Shown here piece after piece: positions 12,701 through 25,300 of a DNA stretch of 64,000 nt (positions are counted from its first letter, which is position 1; each line of letters opens with the position of its first letter). Below the pieces are notes generated by a model that had not been told where the DNA came from, made no database searches, and worked only from the letters and a program-made list of their open reading frames with translations. The translations under genes and the position numbers were made by a program. Source of the stretch: Limanda limanda (Eukaryota; Chordata; Actinopteri; Pleuronectiformes; Pleuronectidae). Where the stretch lies: positions 25,247,893-25,311,892 of the forward strand of contig NC_083644.1 in assembly GCF_963576545.1 (NCBI RefSeq), in the 5' to 3' direction.

Positions 12701-14945
12701 TTTGAACACAAGATTTAAGTAAAAATACCAGAGAATTAGTGATTCACTGTTACTCTCTGATAAACTTTATTGACATTCGGCTTATTTCTAAGGAATATGC
12801 TGCAAAGTGAAATGCTGCAACGCTTCTGCACATGAGTAAGGAGAGTCCCAGTGGGAGAAATGAGACCATCTGCCCCTCTGCAGGTGATTGTCCCCGGAAA
12901 GAGGATGGAGTTAAGCTGAGACAGCGAAAGAGAGCAGCAGGGTAAACTGTCCTGCTAAGAAGCTGCTGTAGCAGGCAAATAACTGTAATAGGCCCTCGAT
13001 AAGCCACCTTTCAGCTGGCACTGGTTCTCTAAAAACTACTACTGTTGTTTATAGACCAGCACTGTGATAAATTTCACTTAGAATTGACCGTGTGCTTCAC
13101 CACAGGCGCACAAGCTTTCGGAGTTGAATGACCTCCCCCTGGGTGTCCCACCGGGGGTGACACTGGTGGCCATGCTTTGTCACTATAGCTTATATGCTAC
13201 GAGTGCCCCATGCAGAGATCAGTGCATCACAAGGAGCATCACTTTCACTGGTGATGGAGAGGCCATGAAGCCATGAAAAAAGACAGAAAATGAAGTCCAA
13301 CATGAAGGGTTGGCCATGAATAGTTATAAACCACAACCTTGTCTTTGGACACAGCGATGAACTGACTCGACATTTAAAGTGTAGCTTCAACCGTAAGTTT
13401 TGGGTAAAGTGTCTCTTTCTGGAAATTGTGTGAGCTACGACTCCAGTAGCAGCACACACACACTTTTCCACAGATTTGATGTAAGACTGGAGTTTCCTGA
13501 CGGCCAAGACCAGAGTAAAAACAGCCAAAAAAGGCGGCTCTCAGCCTGTGCAGAGAAGGCTGCACTGCACTGGATCTGAGGAACACCGTGGTCCTGCAGT
13601 TCGAACTGCTATGGTACAGGTGCCTGTCTCAGCATTTTAATTGTCATCTGTGTGTGTATGTTTGTGTGTGTGTGTGATACAATCAAGAGGCAGGGGAGAA
13701 TGGGGGATAATCTCTAAATGGTAGACAATGTGGTGGTTTAAGGGTTTAGTTTCAGCATAGATTTGAAAATGAGCACAGCTTTACAGATTCCCACTCACGT
13801 TTGTTACGGTGGGCACCGACCTATGATTAGAGAGTATTAACTTTTTAAAATGTATATATATTTATAAATGTCATGACGAAAGGATGTCCAAAATGTTTGA
13901 CCCTACTAACATGTAGGCCCTTCGAGGTCCAAGATGGTTTGAAACATTATGAGCCATGATCGACTCATGAATGTAAATTATTTATTAATGTGGTTATACA
14001 TGTGATTTTAAAACCAGCATTAATGTATTTGATCACTGATCAGTCATAACATTGTATCATTCACTTAACACATTTAATACAAATTAAAACTGGTATCGTT
14101 AAGACTATTTAAATCTTCCATGTGGTTATAAAAGCCATGAAAATGTTGACGTTTTTTATATTGAAAGTGCATGCCTGAAAAATACATTTTCCAAATTGAT
14201 TTGAAGCCTCACCATCTCAGCCTCACCATCTCAGCCTCACCTCTGCGCATTTGGCTCATGCTCATTATGCAAATACGTAGCCTGAGGTAACGCAAACCCA
14301 AGCAGCTAAAGCAAATTAGACGATACAATTCTAGGGAGTAACGACGCCACAATTAACATCTCACTTAACAATGTTGGTGTATTTTGGATCAAAGCACTGA
14401 AGGCTGAGAGCTAACCTTGTTCTGCTTTCATGTTCAGATAGGCCGCTTGGTCATGATATATATCATTTGTCCAGAGGGGAATAATTTACCTAGCATCCGT
14501 GTATCAGCAATCATCACTGATAAGGAGATTTATGGCGATTTGACATGCTTCTGTTTTAGGCCAGGACGAGTTCAGCAGCAACACAAAGTAGGACAAACAC
14601 GGACGAGCTCATCATACTACAGAAAAGGTGCGAAAATCTGTCTCCAAATAGCTGGGTAAATACATAAAAGCAAACAACAAGAATTGGGTCTGGACTCACA
14701 CATGAAAGACAGAGCCACAGACTTCTCTAATTAACACAAACTATTCATTTCAAACGTCAATTCATTACAAACTATTCATGTTTGAAATGAACAGTTTGTG
14801 TTAGTTATTTGCAGCTGCTAATAACTGTTATCACAGCTTCTGTGTGAACTGAAAACGACACTGAGATACTTTTGACTTGTTCAAGATATTTGTTACTGGC
14901 TGGTTTGGCCCCCAAAAAACGGTAGTCTGAATGGTAATGGAATTC
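9781..14945. other. Non-coding intergenic stretch
   Basis: No gene seen. 12750-13015 is a repeat-free block of mixed composition that could be conserved non-coding sequence. A perfect 14-bp palindrome GCAGTTCGAACTGC lies at 13596-13609, and the larger inverted repeat at 14733-14802 is listed separately. Confidence 0.55.
14733..14802. repeat. Inverted repeat, 23-bp arms with one mismatch and 24-base spacer
   Basis: AACACAAACTATTCATTTCA plus AAC (14733-14755) pairs with GTTTGAAATGAACAGTTTGT plus GTT (14780-14802). The spacer repeats ACAAACTATTCAT from the left arm in direct orientation, so the locus has both direct and inverted copies. Confidence 0.85.
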
Positions 14946-15141
14946 TGCTGTTCTCTGGTTCTGCCAGAGGTTTCTTCGATGTTATTGAGGGAGTGTTTTC
15001 TGTCAGGTCACCAAATTGCTGCTCATTGTGGGAACTGTTGGGTTTCTCTGTAATTTTCAAGGTCTTGACCTTCCGTGTAAAGTGCCTTGAGATAATGTAA
15101 ATTATGATTTGGCATTTTACAAATAAAATTGAATTGAATAT
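14946..15141 (+). mobile_element. Dispersed LINE/SINE 3'-end repeat (teleost type)
   Basis: The sequence has the familiar order GAGGTTTCTTCGATGTTATT, GGGAGTGTTTTCTG, TGTTGGGTTTCTCTGTAA, AAGGTCTTGACCTT, GTGTAAAGTGCCTTGAGATA and the tail AATAAAATTGAATTGAAT. This 3' tail is shared by many LINE-mobilised repeats in fish. The copy appears 5'-truncated. Confidence 0.75.
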
Positions 15142-16680
15142 ACTCTCCAGTTGCAGCAAATTAATAAAACAAGTTCAAATTACTCTGCCCTTTACATTTT
15201 CTTCTCGTATTGGTATTCATTTTAGCTTATACAACCAAAACATTATGAGCACACCCATCAAGAAACTGCTCCCGTTGTGAGCAAAAACACAGGAGATGTC
15301 CCTTTATGTCTTTATAAAATGTGTTGTTCTTTGAAGTCTGCGTCCAAGCAATGACTAAAATAAGAAAGAACAAGAGACCTACCTTTTTTTGATCATCTGG
15401 GATAAACACTTAAATTTTTTTGAATTTAGTAAGGCACTCGCCTGAATTGGGAAAAAGGAGATTGAACATGGTTTCTCTTTCCTGTCCTCACGCTCCCTCT
15501 TTGTGATGATGATGATACTCATAACTCTATTAAAAGCCAAACTCCATTAGCTAAAAGCATGTTTTTCTGGACTTGTTATAACCTACTGTTCCCTATTTGA
15601 CTGTTATTAGCTGTAATGCATCAAATCTAACATTATTCTAATATGATAGCTTTTACAAATGTCACCCCAGACATCTCTGATAACAAACCACGTACTTCTC
15701 CATACAAAAATCATCAAATAATGTCTTGATTGCATCATAATTCTAAAAGGAGACGAGCCTGAATTTGGTAAATGGAACATGAATCCACAGAATAATAAAC
15801 CAAATGCATGTCATCCATTGATGGAAACATCTGTGGATCGTTATGCAAACTTAGGCTAATTCTTTAGAGTTTGATTCATTAAGGAGTATTGTTAGTTTCA
15901 CTGGCTGAGCCCTTATTATCATGCATTTAGGAAATGAGGCAAAATGAAAAAGGCATAAGAGCCCAATCAATAGCTCTTTTCATTTTGTTTTAATGGTCCC
16001 GTCTTTTTTCCCTGGTGGACTGAAAAGAACACAGGGGAGGTTGGTGTTACAACCATAAAATGTAATTTCTCTGCAGGAAAAAACATAATAATGTCTCCTA
16101 TCCCCTTTCTGCATATTCCTATAACATCCTGCAAAATTGAGTATGGATTTAACATCAAAATGCTACATGAATTTTTCAAATGAGATATTAAAGTCAATAT
16201 TTCAAGCAGAGGATATTTCAATTCGGGGGCCTACTTGATGAGGTTGTGTGTTAAGATGAGCCAGCTAGCAAGCACGAGAGATGTCAAACTCAGGGATTTA
16301 GATGTCAAACATGACAGGAAATATAAAGATGCTCCTAGATGACTTCAATTTAAAAAAATAATAATAATATTTGTACATTACAAGAAACCATCTTTTGATT
16401 ATGATTTTTTTGAGCATTCAAAAAGGTTACTTTGATATTTAAGTGGTATGAAAGGGAAAACAAATTTGGATGCAAAAGTTGGTATAAAATTAGTGTTATA
16501 CAAGTGGGCATAACTAGCACTCACACAGAATGACTTTCTTTATATTAAACGACGCATCAAACTTAAAAAAGGGCATCATTAATTTAAACCTAAACAGGGA
16601 AGAAGGTATAAAAATTTTACCTTTGTCAGAGGTCAGTCAACACGGAAACAACCTCATATCTTGTATTTATGATTACTATA
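15142..16680. other. Non-coding intergenic stretch
   Basis: AT-rich sequence between two retroelement fragments. Nothing coding or structured was recognised. Confidence 0.6.
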
Positions 16681-16837
16681 TAGCCGTAGCTGGGAGGTAA
16701 AGGGGTCATCATCGAACCAGAAGGTCGAGGGTTCAGTTTTCCCCATCTGCATGCCGAAGTGTCCTTGGGCAAGATGCAAAGCCTAAGGACATTAAGACTA
16801 GAACAGCGCCATATAAACACAGACCATTTACCATTGG
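16681..16837 (+). mobile_element. tRNA-derived SINE, V-SINE-like, 5'-degraded
   Basis: A box-B-like promoter (GGTCGAGGGTTCAG) is followed by the central segment CATGCCGAAGTGTCCTTGGG and a LINE-type tail (AGCGCCATATAAACACAGAC, then CATTTACCATT). This order is diagnostic of the V-SINE type common in fish. The middle is shortened relative to the usual form. The annotation is by recognition, not by alignment. Confidence 0.75.
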
Positions 16838-19800
16838 ATTACTGCAGCAGCATTCTGCTTGCTACAGTAATAACATTCTGTTTTACCAAATGTCAACGGC
16901 ACTCACAAATTAATGTCACGTTCCAAAACAAATCCAAAATCAAACTGTTTCATCAGCTTGATGTTATGGCATTATTAGCTTTACTAGAACCATCCAGAGC
17001 TAGAGTAAAAGCGCCAAAGGCTCTCTGGCGTGGGCAATATAGGCAAAATTCCTCAAAATTTTCTCAAAAAACAAACTAAGAAGATCGGCAAAATTGTGAC
17101 ATTATATGAACAGGATTGGGAATAACTAGTATGCAATATTTTTTATAAAACACTATATAGAATCTTAAATCAGAATTTGGATGGCTAAAAAATCTGCAGA
17201 TTTGATATACTGTATCTTCACAAAACCAGCCTCGGCACTGAGATGCTTTCTGATTTTCATGATATCAAACACGATTCTTGAAAATGTCTAAGGTTGACCT
17301 TTGTCAGCAATACTCATTCAACATATTTGCATAGCAGTTATTGTTGTTACTGGGGTAGTCCACCTTTCCTGTGCAGTATTTACAGTTCAAGGGAGTCACA
17401 TATAAACATAGGGATGCAAATACTGTTTTCTATTCTTCCCTCATTAAATCTATATGACTATGAATCCTCCCTGCCCATGGGATTGATGTGTTTTGCACAA
17501 TACAATTATAATTACTTTGTTGTTGTTGTATTGAAAAATAACATGTGTAAAAATTCCACTGAATAACACTTCATAAAATGTGTATTTTTCATTGTAAACC
17601 TAAAAATGATTGAAGAGTAAATGTTCAATATATTGAATTAATGGCAGAAAGGGTTTGGAGAAGCTGGTAAACCACTCACTCACACACACCTTTATAGAGC
17701 CAGGAGTCCTCTCAGCAGCTGAACTGGGTCACCTGATTGTAGCAACACACAATACAGAGTAGATCACATGAAAGAGAAGGTCCATTACATACTGTTTGTA
17801 ATCAAGCTCTGTAATCACGGCCTCCTAATAGACACAATGCACCCGAAACCCTTAACCCAACAGCTTTTATACCAATATTCAACTAATGGACTTGTTATAC
17901 ATCAGACCATTATTGCCTGAAGAGGCAGAAGAGTTCATCTTGATGAGCAAAGCAGAATCATCCATCCCACGTTAACAGCTGTATTTCCAATATGGCTTTA
18001 ACTGGCTAATTAAGAAATAGCAGCTGATTCAAGCAAGAAGTGATTCGAAAAGAAAGTTTTACCTCCTCTCCATCAGCGGGGGTATTCTTGAGGGAGCAGG
18101 TCGTGGGTGCCCCTCTCCCCAAAATCCTCCACGCCTCATCCTTCATCTGCGGCTGCTCGTCATGTTCCGTCACCGGCACAGTTACACCTGAACACTCTGC
18201 TGCTGCCAAACACCTGGCTCCATCTCCCACTGTCCAAATGAAAAATAAGCATAATCTGCCTTTCTGAGTATCCAGCAAATGAGGGATTTCATGACAAATT
18301 GGGTGGAGGTTTATTATGCAAAGGGGAAGGCAGAGCGGAGACAGAGAGGAGCTAAAATAAAGGAAGGTGTAGTTGGGAATGTGGAGAGGAACAAGGGGAG
18401 GTTGTTCTCTTAATTAGAATGTTAGCTGAATGCAAAGATTGGCAGACAGTCCACTGTATTTCTCTTCTTACTCATTTGATATATTCTAACAGTATTTTAA
18501 TGTCCTATTTATATATTTAGGGCCGGATTTCCATTGTTTGTAATCTTCAATCCAGTTTTTGAGGGAATAACCCAGAAAAATTGGATGGGGAACATGTGCA
18601 TCATCCTTTAGAGAAATTCAGATTCACGCTGCAATAGTGAATTAGCTGCCTCAATAGTTTGATGGATGTGTTCCTTAAAACTTAATTAGTGTGAAGTTCT
18701 CTCGGGATAAGTGGGTGTTCAATAAATGTCTTGCATTTCAAGACAAGTGGCATTCAAAAAATTTCACATCACATAAAACTGAGAGAGCACAGCGGGGAAA
18801 CAGTCATGGAGAGGAAAGAGGAGTGAATACAAACACAAGCATGTTGAGGTTTGCAGGATGTGAAATAATCCAGACCCCTCTTGACCAACACTGCTTTCAT
18901 CTAACAGGACTGCAGAATTGTAGACTAACAAGAACCTGACTCCTACTTACAGAAAGCTGAGAGCATCTGAAGAAGCTCCAGAACAAAAAAAGATATATTG
19001 TACAAAGGTTGGTAGTGTTTTCAAGCAAAAACTGTTTTCTTTCGATTGATACATAATAAGTGATGAGGAGCAGTTTGCAATGGGATCAATCAAATTTCAT
19101 GTGACATCACAGCACAGCAAAGCAAACAGAGAGTCGCTTGTTTGATCTTTAAATTGACGGTTCAAACATATAATGTCCTGCTTGGTTTGTATGCTGGTCA
19201 GAATAAGAACAATTAAATTAAAATAAATTAAAAGAGAAAAACAGCAATATATTGTTTTCTTCTATCTACTCAATGTCAATATCAGTATCTGCATCAAAAA
19301 TATTGTATGGGATAGGTTGTATTCACCTCACTTCTAAGCAGTTGGTTATTTATACAATATGACAGAAGGACGTTTACAAAAATGTTTATGGACCACCAGA
19401 CCTTCATTTCAGTTTTCTTCCTTTTGATTATGTCCGATTCATAACATTAATTTAAGGAACTGGAAAGCTTTGAAATGTAATGCTCATAAAACCTTATATA
19501 TATGCAAAAAAAATTCTCTTCTGCGCCACACCAACCATCCCAGATAACATGACACCAAATATATATAAACTATACACTTGCTGAAGAATGTATACTAATT
19601 TAAACGTGTTCATGAAAATGCTTCTAACTTGTAAAATCAATCATAATCAGCAACAAGGGTCACAAAACAATATGTGAGAAAAGACAAACACGTCTGTGCC
19701 CTAACCTCCAAGTTTACTTCAGAGATTATGTAAAGCCTCTTTCTTGTAACTGACCAAAGCAGATTACAATAATGAAGTTAAACTGAGCAGTGGCACCAGA

Positions 19801-19979
19801 GCCTGTAAGTTCTGTTGAAAAGCCAAACACTACTGCCGATGAATAAATATCAAGTGAAGCACGACCAGCGACAGACAAACAACAAGGGGAAAATGGCTTC
19901 ACTCGCAAAATGGGACATTTAAAAAAACCGCTGACATCTAAAAGGCAATTGAATTTGCATACCACAAACTTTCATCTGG
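16838..19979. other. Non-coding intergenic stretch
   Basis: No gene seen. 17990-18330 is repeat-free with GGCTAATTAAG and TTATTATGCAAAGG motifs and may be conserved, but this is inference from composition only. Confidence 0.5.
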
Positions 19980-20800
19980 GGGATGTGAAGAAAGACTCCA
20001 CCACAGGAATCATTTAATATTTAATAAATTAGAAACAGTAGCCGTGGCTAATTAGAATTTGCACATTTACAAATCAGCCCTGATAGCAAAACAAATTATG
20101 AAATATAACGGTGCTCTGTGGATTACCGAGGGAAAATCAGATGACAGACAAAGCAAATGGAGTATCACTAACAGCATACTGTCAGAACACATCACACAGC
20201 TAATCCAGTTAGAGAGGGGGTGCCATAGAGGTTTTGCTTTAAAATATTGATACGCTATTTCGTAAAAGCTTTTTTCCCCCTTTTGTTGTTGTGGTTCTTG
20301 AGTACATTCAATCTAACACTTGCTTATTGCTCATGGGTCATTAGCCTCTCATCCTCTGCTGCTTGGCCAGTTTGCTTTGAAAGAAAAGCTTGTGATTAAA
20401 TGAATGTCTTTTCTCTGGTACTCCATTAGAGGAGGTCTGGATGCTCGCAGTTCCATTGTTTATATTACGGGTACAAAGGCAGGCAGTGTGTAAACTGTTC
20501 TTGTATTCATTATTAGATTACTTCCTGGTGCGATGGCTTTTGGTAAAAGCCACGGAATTCTTGTAAGGGGACTTGACGTGCACTCAGAGGAAAAACATTT
20601 ATCAAATGATAAAGGCAGAGGCATATTTGTACTTAAGTAGTTATAGAGTAGATGCCGTACGAAATGTGCATCAATAAAAGTCAAATAAAGAAATGTGGAC
20701 GAGCACAGAGAGGATTATGGCTATTCTGCATGTCAGGCCCGATCTTTTAACATAACAAAGCGAGAGCCTATTTATCATAATGCAGCCAACACATAATGTA
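19980..20800. promoter_or_regulatory. Candidate conserved non-coding block
   Basis: A repeat-free stretch with homeodomain-type cores (GGCTAATTAGAA, TTTATCATAATG), TGATAAAGG and no open frames of interest. Such composition is typical of deeply conserved enhancers near developmental genes. Only cross-species alignment could show conservation. Confidence 0.25.
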
Positions 20801-21317
20801 ACACTTTAACTCCATTTTACTCCAATTTGAAGATATTTCCTCAAGTTTTCATTGCATTGAGGTTTGCATGTATAGTCTCCTCAAATACGTCGTCTCTGCT
20901 TAAGAAAAATTACAAATTCAACTACAGGAGTAAATAAAAACAGCTTGATGAAAATACGGGTGGAACATAATGTTGAATATATCGAAAACGTCCATTTGAT
21001 CTCATAAACACTTTGTTTATTACATTATGTAACCATATTTTATTTACATACACACATCTTTCTACATCTGTAGCTATGGGTCAAATCAATGGACCAAAAT
21101 TAAGCTTTTGCATTGTCCGTAATAGAATAAATGCAGCAGTGACTATTTTTTATGTTTTCAGTAAGTTATTGTAAAATAACCTTGGAGTGAACAGACAAAG
21201 AATATGCATTTCAACATCTATAATTGAAAATTACATACAGATTTTAAAATAAAAGGTTAATCTGGGTGAAAAAGAATACATTTAACACACACTGGTATTA
21301 TATGACAAGTCAGAGGC

Positions 21318-21560
21318 GCCATACTTTCTCAGGAGTTTCTCCTCCCATGACTGCTAAAGCGAAAACTCTAAATAACGTCCGATGAGCCCATGTGAGAAAA
21401 CAGCAAGAGCTCCTCTAGAGGATTCACCATGAGCAAGGTGTTGAAGATGTTTCAAACACGAGAAAGACGCAAAAATGTGTATGTCTCTGACAAATGACAT
21501 GCGTCTGCCTGCTGCCTCACCCCTCACCTGAACGCTGTTGTGAGCGCATCTGAGCCGAGA
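21318..21560 (+). repeat. Dispersed repeat family, copy 1 of 3 (internally deleted)
   Basis: This shares with the 27.1 kb and 38.5 kb copies the blocks TTTCTCAGGAGTTTCTCC, GATGAGCCCATGTGAGAAAA, CAGCAAGAGCTCCTCTAGAG and ATTCACCATGAGCAAGGTGT. It then jumps to CTGCCTGCTGCCTCACCCCT, which is found only in the 27.1 kb copy. Frames on the minus strand here are repeat-derived and are not a gene. Confidence 0.7.
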
Positions 21561-21747
21561 GTCTCCTGCTGCATTGTCTATTTGTGAAAGGCAAATTGCG
21601 CAGATAGCCCGAACCGTGTTGTGCAGGCATTTATTTTTAATTCCCTGTGTTAGACAAGTGTTTTTGGACATAGCTCAATATGAAATATGGCCAATAATAT
21701 TGTCCTCTGCTTGGGGCAGGGATGGAGTACACGCATACACACGCACA

Positions 21748-21769
21748 AACACACACACACACACACACA
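21748..21769. repeat. (CA)n microsatellite
   Basis: A short uninterrupted AC run just left of the gtgaggac repeat, with ACGCAC and ACGCATACAC interruptions on its left side. Confidence 0.9.
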
Positions 21770-21984
21770 ACAAGCGAGCAGAGCGGAGAGGCTGTGGTGG
21801 ACATGGGTGAAGTAAAGTTAACTCCAGTTGATGACAACCACACTCACAAGCCAATAAGAAAGTTCTTTATCAAACCACAACAAAAAAAGTGTATGATTCA
21901 TGGAAGGACTGGTAACTAATGTCTGTGTTCTGCCCTCAGACCCCTTCGCTGGCTGTTCCATTTGCAGGTGGAAAGCCCTGTATG

Positions 21985-22345
21985 TGTGTTTGTGTGTGTA
22001 CTTATACTTATATATTTTTGTGGTCCATTTTGAGCCTATACAGAGTGAGGACATTTTTGGAAAGTGAGGATATTTGGCTGGTTCTCACTTTTTCAAAGGC
22101 TTGTTTAGAAATAGGTTAAGATTAGGGTTAGACATTTAGTGATGGTTAGATTAGGGGAAGGGGCTAGGAAATGCATTATGCCCATGAGTGTCCTCACTAA
22201 GATAGAAGTAAAAGAATAAAAGTGTTTGTTCTCTCTTATACAGCTGTCTTTGTGAGGACCAGTTTGAGTCTACAACCTACGGAGTGAGGACATTTGGGAA
22301 AGTGAGGACATTTTGTTTCTGTCCTCACTTTGTGTGTTGTACAAC
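21985..22345 (+). repeat. Teleost 'gtgaggac' repeat, two tandem units beside a GT tract
   Basis: Unit 1 (about 22016-22200) has GTGGTCCATTTTGAGCCTAT, ACAGAGTGAGGACATTTTTG and GTTCTCACTTTTTCAAAGGC, and ends GAGTGTCCTCACTAAGATAG. Unit 2 (about 22240-22345) repeats GTGAGGACCAGTTTGAGTCT, GGAGTGAGGACATTTGGG and TGTCCTCACTTTGTG. Each unit contains gtgaggac and its complement gtcctcac, so it can fold. The family is very common in fish and usually lies next to GT/CA microsatellites. Confidence 0.7.
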
Positions 22346-25300
22346 ACGCTGTCCTAAAGGGGCAGTGGGTTGTATCACTTACATTGTGGGCATACTTGCA
22401 ATGTTGTGATACTGGCTGTTAATTTGGAACATGTCATCTCTTCAAATTAATGTCATCACCTGATGATGCAGGTAAAAGGTCATAAAATAACAACACAAAT
22501 ATAATCAAATAATAAAAAGACATGTTCCCACTGACTACAAGCTACCCTCAGTCACCAATGAGTAACAGTTCACCTTGTTATATTTGTTTCATAGGTGAAA
22601 AGTTGAAAAGGTGTAAACTTGGTTTTAAAAGCAGAATTTATGTTTTTCTTTATAAAAATGTGTCTGTGGATAAATGATCAAAGCTTGACAACAGGGGGCC
22701 AAATAATGCCCTTTTAAAGAGATATGTGTTGTGACATTGTCAGCCTGAATCTGCAGCTCTGTTATGATAGCCTGCTATGAGAGGTTAGAGGAAGGTCATT
22801 TTAAAGGGTACATTCAGTGCAGAAGGGCAGAAGTTTGCCTAATATCATACAAAGGTAAATTATATAGAGATTTAATCTATAATTTGCAAAGAGGCTGTAA
22901 TGTACAGAGCAACATAATAAATATGTCACTAATATGATAGGACTGTTGTTTGCTAAAATTAAATTCCAGTTTTTTCATCCATTCACACTCATGAACATAA
23001 ATGTTGATTATGTAAATTTAGAATTATATCTTACATAATATTTAACAATATTGGGTTTAGATCATGTATCGCCCAGCAATTCTCAAACCATGGCAAATAT
23101 ACATGGATTTATATATTTACAATTAGATGTTCTCCAATTTGTGATATATATGTTCAAATTTTTTAATTTGATTTGTTAATTTCATGTACACCTAATCCAA
23201 GTATAATTTCAAATTTAAACTCCCAATTTTTCAAAGAAAGAAAGCAAAGATTGCTTGAGTTGGACCAGACACATTAAATAAATACAAAAAGTTTTTGTCA
23301 AGATATGACACAAAAGATTTTGTAAAAAATCTAATATAGATTAAAATAACAAAATTAAACAACACAATTAATCACAGTGCAAATCTCTTGCTGGTGATAT
23401 CAGTTAAAGTTATATCTGGCCAGGACTAGAAATATAAAGCTTCTGAATACTTTAACTGTTTAACTAACTTTTTACTGTCTTCTGGATAATAAACTGGATG
23501 CTGAATTCAATGAATTCCTATGAAACCTGCTCATCGAATCGATACACTGCATAAGTTTTCTTGCTTTTTGTACTCATAAGCAGAAGAAAACACATTTATT
23601 TAAATCAAAAGCACAGAATATGTATTGCAGTGCCGGTTTAGACTTATATTCAAAGTTAAGATATTTTGCTAGCTAGTTTTACCTTCATGTCTTCTGCAAC
23701 GGGTGTTGGTGGCATTAAATCTCTCAGAATATATTTTTCAAGTGTGTGTGAATAAGATGACCATGAGAAACTTGGAAATAATGGACATTTTCATCATCTA
23801 CTGACTGAATAGGTTGGAATGTTAATATAGGGGAAGAAGAGGATGGACTGAGATTAAATACCTAAAAGGGTTAAAGGACAAACCATAACAACCTAGTGGA
23901 AAACTTGGACAACATGTAAATATGAGTGACTAATACAAACTGTGGAAGGAAAAAACAACACTGAAGGAATTTCCGCCGCACTCAAATATTTTGCATCGAG
24001 AAATGTATTTTTTTTCCATCTAAATTCTACCCTTCAAATTTTATATAACTGTTTTTCATTACAAATTTTCATTGTTAATTCCAATGTACCTTGGAATTAA
24101 CAATCCAAGGTTTATTTTTCTAATAATATATTAAACATTTGATTCAAGGCTAAATTCAGATCCCAAAATTGAAAGTCAAAAATTCAGATTCAGGATCCGG
24201 GTTACGAAAGATAAGCAACCAACATTCCCGCCAATCACATTACACTACATTTGTCACGTGGTGCTGATGCTTGAAATAACAGGAAGCATTCCATCAAAAA
24301 ATTGTATCGCTACATATTACATTTTTAAAGGAACTTAAGCACATGGTTATGTATTTTCTTTCACTTCGATTTGTTGCGTTTGCATTTTACTGATACACCA
24401 AATTTACCACAGGTATTATGAAGTTTTTCTTTTCCATAAAATGTACTAAAAATGTATGAAAAACTTTCCCTGGATATTCTGCAATAATAATTTAACATGA
24501 TCCACTTCATCAAAAGTCTTGCAGTTGAAAACCTTCACAGTTGATGGATTAATTTTTTCATTTCAGATCATTTTCCTAATTACAGCTATTGATTAAACCG
24601 ATTTTCACTGCTGTGCTGACGTCCAAAGGATTCAGATCATAACAGTAAAAATGATAAAATAATAGCTGCGTCCCTTTAAATTATATATCATTATAGAGGT
24701 GGTACACTACTTTCTATTTGAGCCAGGATGAAACACCTTTATAAACACACATTGCACCTCTCTTCCCAATAAGAGATAACATAATGTACTTATACCAGTA
24801 AGCTCCTCTGTATACCCACTCAGTGACCTGAACAGACAGTCATTGGGTCCACTTGTTTTTTTGTAAACTGAGACTCATAAAAGCCTTTGTCATTTGACCT
24901 ATGCTATAGAGAGCAAACTGTTTAAGTGGCTGAGGAAGCAGTAAAAGGATAGGACTGAGGTATTGGTCTATGTCTTGGCAAAGATTCCTAGGTAACTGGA
25001 AACATTTTTCTTCTCAAAGCCTTCAAGTTGTATTTTTCCATTTCTTAAGCTAAGGCTGGGCAGTGAAACAATATCAATGATTATCAATAGCAACATAACA
25101 AAGATCCAATATCTATTTAACTTTTATGCATTGTACAAGCACAGTGAAGAGGTATAACACATCATTTATTCTATCTCGGATTAGTCACATTTTGACATAT
25201 TTCTTTTCCAAATTCGTTGTAAACCCTTTGTATGGCAGACTGTATTTCCTCAGTCAAAAGTGGCTGATCTATTCCGAGGAAACAACTTTCTTTAAATCCC

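Noticed and set aside
13596..13609. Perfect palindrome GCAGTTCGAACTGC resembling a tRNA T-loop (GTTCGA)
   Set aside because: No acceptor stem, D arm or A box is present at the right distances, so it is not a tRNA gene.
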